From: a bacterium
Lineage (GTDB): Bacteria > Ratteibacteria > UBA8468 > B48-G9 > JAFGKM01
DNA: 10,137 nucleotides
Assembly: GCA_029548585.1 (NCBI GenBank)
Contig: JAKPNC010000243.1
Span: 1-10,137, forward strand
Direction of reading: 5' to 3'
Shown piece after piece: positions 1 through 5,371 of the stretch. The notes beneath the pieces were generated by a model. It searched no databases, was not told the origin of the DNA, and saw only the letters and a list, made by a program, of their open reading frames with translations. How positions within the stretch are numbered: the first letter of the stretch is position 1; each line of letters starts with the position of its first letter. The position numbers and the translations under genes were made by a program.

Positions 1-6
1 AAGGAG
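1..6 (+). promoter_or_regulatory. Ribosome binding site of rpsM
   Basis: The window opens with AAGGAG, a near-perfect Shine-Dalgarno core, five bases before the ATG at 12. Any S4-responsive leader controlling this operon, as known in E. coli, would lie upstream of the window and cannot be judged here. Confidence 0.85.
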
Positions 7-11
7 AAAAA

Positions 12-437
12 ATGGCAAGATTATTGGGTGTTGAAATCCCTGACAACAAGAAGGTGGTAATAGCCCTGACTTATGTTTTCGGAATAGGCAGGGTATCAGC
101 AGAGAACATAGTCAGGCATACCGGGATTGAAGGCAATAAGAAGGTCAAGGACCTTAACGAGGAAGAACTCGGGAAGATCGCCGGGTTCATACAGAAGAAC
201 ATATCAGTGGAAGGAGATCTCAAGAAAGAGGTTTCCGAGAACATAAGAAGGCTTCAGGAGATAAGTTCTTACAGGGGATATCGCCACAAGCATTCACTTC
301 CTGTGAGAGGCCAGAGAACAAGGTCGAATTCAAGGACCCGGAAGGGGTCCAGGAAGACAGTTGGAGTCATAAGGGACAAGACGGCCAGAAAGGCAGTGAA
401 ACAGGATATACACGACGGATCTAAAACAAAACAATAA
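12..437 (+). CDS. rpsM: 30S ribosomal protein S13
   Basis: S13 sits in the head of the small ribosomal subunit, where it contacts the large subunit (intersubunit bridges) and the P-site tRNA. The protein starts with the family signature MARLLGVEIP, has the helix-hairpin-helix segment YVFGIGRVSA near residues 21-30, and carries the highly conserved basic stretch from SYRGYRHKH (86-94) through RGQRTRSNSRTRKG (99-112). It is 141 residues, longer than the usual roughly 118-126. The extra length is all at the C-terminus after RKGSRK, where about 25 residues rich in Lys, Arg and Asp form a tail. The start is set by AAGGAG five bases upstream. It is the first gene of the rpsM-rpsK-rpsD-rpoA-rplQ block and ends nine bases before rpsK, so it is very likely co-transcribed with it. 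Identification is secure; only the role of the long tail is unknown. Confidence 0.98.
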   Translation: MARLLGVEIPDNKKVVIALTYVFGIGRVSAENIVRHTGIEGNKKVKDLNEEELGKIAGFIQKNISVEGDLKKEVSENIRRLQEISSYRGYRHKHSLPVRGQRTRSNSRTRKGSRKTVGVIRDKTARKAVKQDIHDGSKTKQ

Positions 438-446
438 GGATGAAAA

Positions 447-842
447 ATGGCTGAAAAAAAAACATACGTAAAGAAGAAAAAGAAGTATAGCGAGATCCTG
501 AAGGGAGTAGCCCACATACAGGCGACTTTCAACAATACCATAGTAACTATTACAGACATGCAGGGAAGGGTTCTGCTTTGGGGCAGCGCCGGCACGGTGG
601 GGTTCAAGGGAACAAGGAAAGGAACTCCTTTCGCAGCCCAGCTCATATCTGAAAGCGTTGCGAGGAAGGCCCAGACCCAGTACAACATGAAGGAACTCGA
701 TGTTTTTGTGAAGGGTCCCGGACCAGGGAGGGAAACAGCCATAAGGTCGCTTCAGAGCGGTGGGCTGAATATCCTTTCCATTAAAGATATAACTCCAATA
801 CCTCACAATGGATGCAGGCCACCAAGCAGAAGGAAAGTCTAA
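447..842 (+). CDS. rpsK: 30S ribosomal protein S11
   Basis: S11 belongs to the platform of the small subunit and helps shape the mRNA path near the E site. The 131-residue protein has a Lys-rich N-terminus, then the family core ATFNNTIVTITD (26-37), GFKGTRKGTPFAAQ (52-65), the loop KGPGPGRE (89-96) and the C-terminal signature TPIPHNGCRPP (116-126). The HNG at 120-122 is the site whose Asn is converted to isoaspartate in E. coli S11; whether that happens here is unknown. The segment RVLLWGSAGTVGF (41-53) is a little unusual, since a Ser-Trp pair is more typical than Leu-Trp. An AAGGAT Shine-Dalgarno-like stretch at 437-442 overlaps the last base of rpsM and precedes the ATG. The gap to rpsD is 16 bases. 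Confidence 0.98.
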   Translation: MAEKKTYVKKKKKYSEILKGVAHIQATFNNTIVTITDMQGRVLLWGSAGTVGFKGTRKGTPFAAQLISESVARKAQTQYNMKELDVFVKGPGPGRETAIRSLQSGGLNILSIKDITPIPHNGCRPPSRRKV

Positions 843-858
843 AGAACGGAGAATAAAA

Positions 859-1482
859 ATGGCAAAAACAACCAAACCTTTATGCAAGGAATGCAGGAAA
901 AACGGCGTTAAGCTCTACCTCAAGGGCAGGAGATGCGAGACCGTGAAGTGCCCCGTCGACAAGAGAGAGAAGAGGACAAGAAAATTCGTCAGGCGGAAAA
1001 AGATCTCGGAATACGGAGTACAGCTCAGGGAGAAAAACAAGGTCAAGATCTACTACGGAGTTCTCGAAAGGCAGTTCAAAAGGTATTTCGAGCTTGCGAA
1101 GGCTACCCCGGGAGTTACGGGCGAAATACTTCTCCAGTTTCTCGAGAGGAGGCTTGACAACATTGTTTTCAGGTCCAACTGGTGCTATTCGAGAAGGATG
1201 TCGAAACAGATTATTAACCACGGGGATATACTGGTCAACGGCAAGAAGATAGACAGGCCCGGTTATATGGTGAACATAAATGACGAGATACAGCTTAAGC
1301 CGAACAGCAAATATGCAGGGATAGCCAAGGAAACCATAGAAGATTACAAGCAGCATATCGTGCCGGCTTTCCTTCAGGTTGACGAAGAACACTGCAGGAT
1401 AAAGGTAGTCAGGCATCCTGTCAGGGAGGAAGTCGCCCTGCCTATCGATGAACAGCTGATTGTCAACCTGTATTCCAAATAA
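859..1482 (+). CDS. rpsD: 30S ribosomal protein S4 (zinc-binding type)
   Basis: S4 is a primary 16S rRNA binding protein that nucleates assembly of the 30S body; in E. coli it also represses translation of its own operon. The reading frame stays open upstream to an ATG at 808 inside rpsK, but the start at 859 is chosen because it gives the family N-terminus MAKTTKPLC, a normal length of 207 residues, and a GGAG at 848-851 seven bases upstream. Four cysteines at C9, C12, C26 and C31 match the zinc-finger spacing of the cysteine-containing S4 form known from Thermus. The S4 RNA-binding domain follows at about residues 95-155 (RRLDNIVFR, then ILVNGKKIDRPGY). The C-terminal part 165-207 (VPAFLQVD, then VALPIDEQLIVNLYSK) is typical. 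It ends 14 bases before rpoA. Confidence 0.98.
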   Translation: MAKTTKPLCKECRKNGVKLYLKGRRCETVKCPVDKREKRTRKFVRRKKISEYGVQLREKNKVKIYYGVLERQFKRYFELAKATPGVTGEILLQFLERRLDNIVFRSNWCYSRRMSKQIINHGDILVNGKKIDRPGYMVNINDEIQLKPNSKYAGIAKETIEDYKQHIVPAFLQVDEEHCRIKVVRHPVREEVALPIDEQLIVNLYSK

Positions 1483-1496
1483 TAAGGGGTGAGAAT

Positions 1497-2483
1497 ATGA
1501 AAGATTTTCAATTTCCACAGAAGTTCGTATGGGAAAAAGAGACTTACAAGCCCAATTACGGGAAACTGACCATAGAGCCCCTTATCAGGGGTTACGGGAT
1601 AACCGTAGGGAACGCCCTCAGGCGGGTGCTTCTTTCTTCCCTTTGGGGCGTTGCTGTGACTTCTCTGAAGGTGGAAGGGGTTTTTCATGAGTTCACCAAG
1701 GTTGAGGGAATAAAGGAAGACATGGTTGAAGTCATTATGAATGTTAAGCAGATAAAGCTAAAAGCAAATATCTCCGATTTTCCCCATGTCATAAATACCG
1801 TGATAGAGAAAAGCGGCCCGGTGACAGCCGCAGACCTGGTATCCGACAGCGGATTGGAAGTTCTGAACGGGAACCTTCACATAATGACCCTTACCCAGAA
1901 GAAGAAATTTTCGATAGATATTGAAATCACCGAGGGAAGGGGATATGTTTCCAACGAGAGCCTGAAGAGAATAAAGGGATCTGTTCCCCTCGGATCAATG
2001 CTGATAGACGGGCTATATTCTCCCGTTGCAAAAGTCCTGTACAGCGTGGAGAATATCCTCTATAAGACTTCCCATGATTACGAGAGGCTTACCCTGGAGG
2101 TCTTTACTACCGGGGCAATTGCTCCTCTCGATGCGGTCAGCGAGGCTACCGGCATAATAAATTCGCATTTCAATCTGATAGAGGAACATCAGACCATAGG
2201 GGAGAAAGAAGCCAGGAAGGAAGCCGAAGAATCCAAGCTCGAAGTTGCTGAAGGAGATATGCACATTTCGGAGATCATATTCCCGACAAGGGTCAACAAC
2301 GTCCTTAAGAAGCTTGGAATCAAGACAATCACAGAGCTTCTTCGGATGCCAAGGGAAGAGCTCGAGGGAATAAAGAACCTTGGAAAGAAATCGATTGAAG
2401 AAATAGACAGCATACTGGCTGAAAAGGGCTTCAAGTTGAAGTCAAAAACAGAATTGGAACAAGAGGCAAAAAATGAGACATAA
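1497..2483 (+). CDS. rpoA: DNA-directed RNA polymerase subunit alpha
   Basis: Alpha dimerises to scaffold assembly of RNA polymerase and contacts promoter DNA and activators. The 328-residue protein has the usual length. The N-terminal assembly domain (about 1-235) shows LTIEPLIRGYGITVGNALRR (24-43), the core dimerisation signature, and GAIAPLDAV (207-215). A Glu/Lys-rich linker (about 236-252) leads to the C-terminal DNA-binding domain (about 255-315). There R265, N268, G296, K298 and S299 fall at the same numbers as the E. coli residues that bind UP-element DNA (PTRVNNVLKK, then NLGKKS at 294-299). This suggests that UP-element recognition is kept, which is inference. A GGGGTGAG at 1486-1493 precedes the ATG. 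The last 11 bases overlap the start of rplQ, suggesting translational coupling. Confidence 0.99.
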   Translation: MKDFQFPQKFVWEKETYKPNYGKLTIEPLIRGYGITVGNALRRVLLSSLWGVAVTSLKVEGVFHEFTKVEGIKEDMVEVIMNVKQIKLKANISDFPHVINTVIEKSGPVTAADLVSDSGLEVLNGNLHIMTLTQKKKFSIDIEITEGRGYVSNESLKRIKGSVPLGSMLIDGLYSPVAKVLYSVENILYKTSHDYERLTLEVFTTGAIAPLDAVSEATGIINSHFNLIEEHQTIGEKEARKEAEESKLEVAEGDMHISEIIFPTRVNNVLKKLGIKTITELLRMPREELEGIKNLGKKSIEEIDSILAEKGFKLKSKTELEQEAKNET

Positions 2484-2823
2484 AAAAGACGGCAGAAAGC
2501 TTGGAAGGAATAAATCCCACAGGAAAGCGCTGATACGGAACATGTCTATCAGCTTTTTCGAGCACAAGCAGATAAAGACCACCGAGGCCAAGGCCAAGGA
2601 ACTCAGGCGTACGGTCGAGAAGCTTATCACAGTCGGCAAGAAGGGCGATCTTGCAAGCCTTAGACAGATTAATTCCGTTTTGAACCATGCCCAGAGCCTT
2701 TCGAAAGTCAGAGAGATATCGGAGAAGTACAAGGAGAGAAACGGCGGTTATACACAGATAATCAAGCTTGCCCCCAGAAGGGGAGACAGCGCCGAAATGG
2801 TTATAATAAAACTGGTGGAATGA
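2473..2823 (+). CDS. rplQ: 50S ribosomal protein L17
   Basis: L17 lies at the solvent side of the large subunit near the peptide exit tunnel. The 116-residue protein opens with MRHKKDGRKLGRNKSHRKAL, the family signature, followed by IKTTEAKAKELRRTVEKLIT (34-53) and the C-terminal NGGYTQIIKL, RRGDSAEMVIIKLVE. Length is normal for the compact bacterial form. An AAGAGG Shine-Dalgarno at 2461-2466 lies inside the rpoA coding region, and the ATG overlaps the rpoA stop by 11 bases. It closes the canonical alpha operon, but its own TGA stop overlaps the ATG of a small downstream gene (ATGA at 2820-2823), so the transcript probably continues. Confidence 0.98.
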   Translation: MRHKKDGRKLGRNKSHRKALIRNMSISFFEHKQIKTTEAKAKELRRTVEKLITVGKKGDLASLRQINSVLNHAQSLSKVREISEKYKERNGGYTQIIKLAPRRGDSAEMVIIKLVE

Positions 2824-3056
2824 TAATGAATAAGAACCTTAGATTTCTTGACATGTTTGACAGGAAGAGCAATGTGTACAACCTGATTTCCGAGCTCTCA
2901 GATATGGCCCACAAGCTGCTTGGCGCCGATATGTCATCCGGCAGGACCGGGAAAGAAGATGCTTTTGCGGAGATGGTAATGGATGATAAGATGTCTCCTG
3001 TTGTTGAATCGGACGAGGCTGTCGCTCCCAAAGCAGAAGGCCCCGACCCGTCCTGA
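2820..3056 (+). CDS. Small hypothetical protein after L17
   Basis: I do not recognise this 78-residue protein. Residues 7-35 (from LRFLDMFDRKSNVYN to LSDMAHKLLG) alternate hydrophobic and charged residues and look like one or two amphipathic helices. Residues 36-78 are acidic and rich in Ser, Pro and Ala, so probably disordered. There is no signal peptide, membrane segment or cysteine pair. Two in-frame starts exist. The ATG at 2820 overlaps the L17 stop as ATGA, the usual mark of coupled translation. The ATG at 2826 sits seven bases after GGTGG (2814-2818) and so has the better ribosome binding site. The protein differs by two residues between them. Codon use (AGG, ATA, AAG) resembles that of the neighbours, and its position directly behind rplQ suggests co-expression with translation genes. 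A chance open frame is possible but less likely. Confidence 0.65.
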   Translation: MIMNKNLRFLDMFDRKSNVYNLISELSDMAHKLLGADMSSGRTGKEDAFAEMVMDDKMSPVVESDEAVAPKAEGPDPS

Positions 3057-3073
3057 TTGATCCCCGGGTTTTT
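3045..3073 (+). terminator. Possible weak intrinsic terminator after the alpha operon
   Basis: ACCCG at 3046-3050 pairs with CGGGT at 3065-3069, extendable by a G-T pair at 3045/3070, around a 14-base loop. A run of five T (3069-3073) follows directly. The stem starts inside the last codons of the small protein gene. The stem is short and the loop long, so termination would be partial at best. Its position between the ribosomal block and the unrelated membrane protein gene is where a terminator would be expected. Confidence 0.3.
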
Positions 3074-3082
3074 CTCAAGCTG

Positions 3083-3817
3083 ATGAATATAAACGGAATG
3101 CTGGGCAGAGGGGATATCCCTGACATGAGGACGGTGTTGCTGATTTTTCTCTCGGTTATCCTGTATCCTGCTTTTCTGGTCTTCTTCCTGCCGGAACCTT
3201 TTGCCCCTGATAACGTGAATAGTTTCCTGCTCCGGAGCATTTTCCATACCTCTATCCTTACCTTCTTTCTCCTCTTTCTTCTCTTTTCCAGGTTCAGACA
3301 GTATATTTTTTCTGTTCTTGACAGGCCTTCTGTTTACATCTTCAAAGGTTTTTTCGCTTACCTTGCATTCATTCCCCTGATGGTGCCCATAACTCTTTTC
3401 ACGGGGTATTTTTTAAAGGCCGTTGGAATTCAACCTTCCTTACAGGAAATTGTCCGGCTCTACATGGATTCAGATTCTGGGGGAGTTTTGACCCTTGTGT
3501 TCATATCAAGCTGCATCATCGCCCCTTTTGCCGAAGAGGTGATATACAGGGGCATAGTTTACAGGGCGATGAAAGGGAGATTCCCGGTTTCAGTATCCAT
3601 TATATTGAGCGCGGCCTTCTTTGCCCTTATCCACATGGAATTGTCGAGCCTTCCCGCACTCTTTTTCCTCGGGCTGGCTCTGGCATGGCTTTTTGAGAAA
3701 CACGGCAACCTGTGGCCGTCCATAGGGCTTCATTTTTTCAACAATTTTTTTGCAAACATGGCGCTCCTGCTGCTCAAGACAACAGACTTTGTCAATCTGG
3801 AGAGCCTTAACCTGTAG
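3083..3817 (+). CDS. CPBP-family (CAAX protease-like) intramembrane metalloprotease
   Basis: This is a polytopic inner-membrane protein of the CPBP/Abi family (CAAX prenyl endopeptidase-like, Rce1 superfamily). All three family motifs are present: EEVIYR (151-156, pattern EExxxR), FALIH (180-184, pattern FxxxH) and HFFNN (217-221, pattern HxxxN). Together these supply the glutamates, histidines and asparagine of the membrane-embedded active site. Hydrophobic stretches near residues 17-38, 52-70, 86-112, 135-150, 170-205 and 215-232 suggest about seven or eight membrane passes. Bacterial members have varied or unknown roles, including bacteriocin self-immunity and peptide maturation; nothing here identifies a substrate. 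The start is uncertain. The ATG at 3083 has no clear ribosome site, while an ATG at 3125 lies after AGAGGGG (3107-3113) and gives a 230-residue protein that begins right at the first membrane helix. The gene ends 30 bases before purD. Confidence 0.88.
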   Translation: MNINGMLGRGDIPDMRTVLLIFLSVILYPAFLVFFLPEPFAPDNVNSFLLRSIFHTSILTFFLLFLLFSRFRQYIFSVLDRPSVYIFKGFFAYLAFIPLMVPITLFTGYFLKAVGIQPSLQEIVRLYMDSDSGGVLTLVFISSCIIAPFAEEVIYRGIVYRAMKGRFPVSVSIILSAAFFALIHMELSSLPALFFLGLALAWLFEKHGNLWPSIGLHFFNNFFANMALLLLKTTDFVNLESLNL

Positions 3818-3821
3818 CTTT

Positions 3822-3831
3822 TAACATGTTC
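3822..3831. repeat. Short palindrome-containing repeat, copy 1 (upstream of purD)
   Basis: TAACATGTTC contains the perfect 8-base palindrome AACATGTT. The same ten bases recur at 5326-5335 in the only other sizeable gap between genes downstream. This copy lies 17 bases before the purD ATG. It could be part of an operator, or chance. Confidence 0.3.
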
Positions 3832-3847
3832 AAAACGGGGTCATGAT

Positions 3848-5107
3848 ATGACTGTTACAATAATCGGAGGCGGGGGAAGGGAGCATGCGATAGCCTGGAA
3901 ACTTAAAAATGACGACAAAAATATCAGGTTGTATGCCGTTCCGGGCAACGGAGGCATATCAGGGATAGCCGAGTGCGTAAGCATAGATACTTCCGATGTT
4001 GTTAAGCTGGCAGAGTTTGCAGAGGAAAAGGGCTCGGATTATACCATAGTAGGGCCCGAGGTTCCCCTTTCCCTGGGGATAGCCGACATCTTTGCCGAAA
4101 GGGGGCTTAAGGTGTTCGGGCCTTCCATGAAGGGCGCGATGCTTGAATCTTCAAAGGTTTTTGCCAAGCAGTTCATGAAACGAAACGGCATACCCACGGC
4201 AGACTTCATTGTCGTATCCTCTCACGATGAAGGCGTAAAAGCCCTTGAAGAAGCTGAATATCCATGCGTGCTGAAATATGACGGCCTCGCGGCTGGCAAG
4301 GGAGTCGTCGTGGCGGAGAACAGGGAAGAAGCCGTTATGTTTCTCGACGGGGTTTATGGCAGGAAAGTTTTCGGACGGGGAAGCAGGAAGGTGATAATTG
4401 AAAAGTGCCTCAGAGGCAGGGAGCTTTCTTACCTTGTCTTTACCGATACCCTGAGCTTCCTTTCAATGGTTCCGGCAAAAGACCACAAGAGGGTCTTCGA
4501 CTGCGACAGAGGGCCCAATACAGGCGGGATGGGATGTTCTTCACCTCCGGCTTTTTTCACTGAGGACCTCGGGAAGGAGATCAGGAAAAAAATTGTTATT
4601 CCGACTCTCAACGGCCTTTCAAAAGAGAATGTGGATTACAGGGGAGTGCTCTACTTCGGGCTCATGCTGACACAGGACGGGCCGTTTCTCCTCGAGTACA
4701 ATGCCAGGTTCGGGGATCCCGAGACACAGGTGATCCTTCCCAGGATGAAATCTCCGCTCATCGAAACGGTAAAGGCTGTTTCGGAAAGAAGGCTTGATTC
4801 GATTTCCATTGAGTGGAGCGATAGAAAATCCGTATGCGTTATACTGGCTTCATCCGGATATCCCGGAAGCTATTCAAAGGGAAAGGTTGTGAAAGGTCTC
4901 TCATGCCCTGGAAATGTGACAATTTTCCATGCCGGCACTGAAAAAAGGAACGGAGACATTTTTACTTCCGGAGGCAGGGTGCTGGGGATAACGGCCATGG
5001 GAACCACCATGCGGGAGGCCAGGGAAGACGCATACAGGGCCGCCGCCCTTATAGATTTCGAAGGAAAACATTACAGAACTGATATAGGACTTGATTCTTC
5101 TGTATAA
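3848..5107 (+). CDS. purD: Phosphoribosylamine-glycine ligase (GAR synthetase)
   Basis: PurD joins phosphoribosylamine and glycine with ATP to give glycinamide ribonucleotide, the second step of de novo purine synthesis, in the cytoplasm. The 419-residue protein has normal length for a stand-alone enzyme. It opens with the N-domain loop GGGGREHAIAWKL (7-19), followed by VGPEVPLSLGI (68-78). The ATP-grasp core shows VLKYDGLAAGKGVVV (141-155), DHKRVFD (212-218), GPNTGGMG (222-229) and the metal- and ATP-binding segment LEYNARFGDPETQ (282-294). A GGGG at 3837-3840 lies seven bases before the ATG and is a fair ribosome binding site. An overlapping out-of-frame ATGATATGA at 3843 is not used. No other pur gene is next to it, so purD appears to stand alone here, without a visible purine riboswitch in the 30-base gap before it. 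Confidence 0.98.
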   Translation: MTVTIIGGGGREHAIAWKLKNDDKNIRLYAVPGNGGISGIAECVSIDTSDVVKLAEFAEEKGSDYTIVGPEVPLSLGIADIFAERGLKVFGPSMKGAMLESSKVFAKQFMKRNGIPTADFIVVSSHDEGVKALEEAEYPCVLKYDGLAAGKGVVVAENREEAVMFLDGVYGRKVFGRGSRKVIIEKCLRGRELSYLVFTDTLSFLSMVPAKDHKRVFDCDRGPNTGGMGCSSPPAFFTEDLGKEIRKKIVIPTLNGLSKENVDYRGVLYFGLMLTQDGPFLLEYNARFGDPETQVILPRMKSPLIETVKAVSERRLDSISIEWSDRKSVCVILASSGYPGSYSKGKVVKGLSCPGNVTIFHAGTEKRNGDIFTSGGRVLGITAMGTTMREAREDAYRAAALIDFEGKHYRTDIGLDSSV

Positions 5108-5148
5108 ATCCGCCTTTAAGGAGACTTGTCCCTGCAGCCAGCCGTTGA

Positions 5149-5167
5149 GCCGCTTATGCGGCGTTTT
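5149..5167 (+). terminator. Possible terminator hairpin after purD
   Basis: GCCGC (5149-5153) and GCGGC (5158-5162) form a five-base-pair GC-only stem with a TTAT loop, followed by G and TTTT (5164-5167). It lies 41 bases after the purD stop. The T-run is short, so it would be a weak intrinsic terminator. Confidence 0.4.
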
Positions 5168-5249
5168 CAGAAGGCTTCAGGGCCAGGCAGGCTTTTTGAC
5201 AACAGGGTTTGAAATGGGGCGTTTTGGCGCCACGGGAAGTGCCCGCGGG

Positions 5250-5285
5250 ATTCCATGGAGCAGTGTTGTAAGGGGAATTTTTTTT
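5250..5285 (+). terminator. Second possible terminator-like element with eight-T run
   Basis: ATTCC at 5250-5254 can pair with GGAAT at 5274-5278, and the strand then runs into eight consecutive T (5278-5285). The five-base-pair AT/GC stem closes a large 19-base loop, which makes this a weak candidate. The T-run itself is the longest in the gap. Confidence 0.2.
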
Positions 5286-5325
5286 CGGTCGCTAAACTAT
5301 TCCACTCTGCCCGGAGTCTAAGTAC

Positions 5326-5335
5326 TAACATGTTC
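5326..5335. repeat. Short palindrome-containing repeat, copy 2 (upstream of the export cluster)
   Basis: The ten bases TAACATGTTC are identical to those at 3822-3831. This copy lies 36 bases before the chosen start of the TolC-like gene, and its last three bases overlap the hairpin at 5333-5355. Confidence 0.3.
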
Positions 5336-5355
5336 CGGGACAAGGCATCCCGGAA
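5333..5355 (+). promoter_or_regulatory. Perfect 8-bp hairpin in the leader of the TolC-like gene
   Basis: TTCCGGGA (5333-5340) and TCCCGGAA (5348-5355) are exact reverse complements around the loop CAAGGCA. The right arm contains most of GGAAGG (5352-5357), the best purine-rich ribosome-binding sequence before the ATG at 5372. If transcribed, the hairpin could mask that site. No T-run follows, so it is not a terminator. Regulation is inferred; the inverted repeat is directly visible. Confidence 0.5.
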
Positions 5356-5371
5356 GGCCAATGGAAAAGAT

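Larger units (their letters stand above)
5108..5371. other. Structured intergenic region before the export cluster
   Basis: This is the only gap of note (264 bases). I find no convincing gene in it. A strong AAGGAG at 5118-5123 is not followed by a well-placed ATG. Several short inverted repeats are visible: 5149-5162 (GCCGC/GCGGC), 5218-5231 (GGCG/CGCC), 5233-5245 (CGGG/CCCG), 5304-5317 (ACTCT/GGAGT, with one G-T pair) and 5333-5355 (8 base pairs). An eight-T run lies at 5278-5285. I see no convincing pair of -35 and -10 boxes, but the promoter of the export genes is most likely here. It could be the terminator of purD plus a 5' leader, or contain a small RNA. Confidence 0.5.

Noticed and set aside
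808..858. Earlier in-frame ATG for rpsD inside rpsK
   Set aside because: It would add 17 residues not seen in S4. The ATG at 859 has a GGAG site and gives the family N-terminus.
5196..5201. TTGACA resembling a -35 promoter box
   Set aside because: There is no acceptable -10 box 16-18 bases downstream; that position reads as GC-rich sequence.
5126..5212. Mini-frame of 28 codons (TTG) or 19 codons (ATG at 5156), including the stop, after the strong AAGGAG at 5118-5123
   Set aside because: TTG is only two bases from AAGGAG and ATG is 32 bases away, and the frame crosses the likely terminator hairpin. There is no sign of coding bias.
5214..5321. A 35-residue frame starting at ATG 5214 in the gap
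   Set aside because: There is no ribosome binding site, it is Gly/Arg-rich through local GC hairpins, and nothing resembles a known small protein.
5255..5371. Upstream extension of the TolC-like gene
   Set aside because: It would bury the lipoprotein signal peptide behind 39 residues and remove its function. The extension has no recognisable features.
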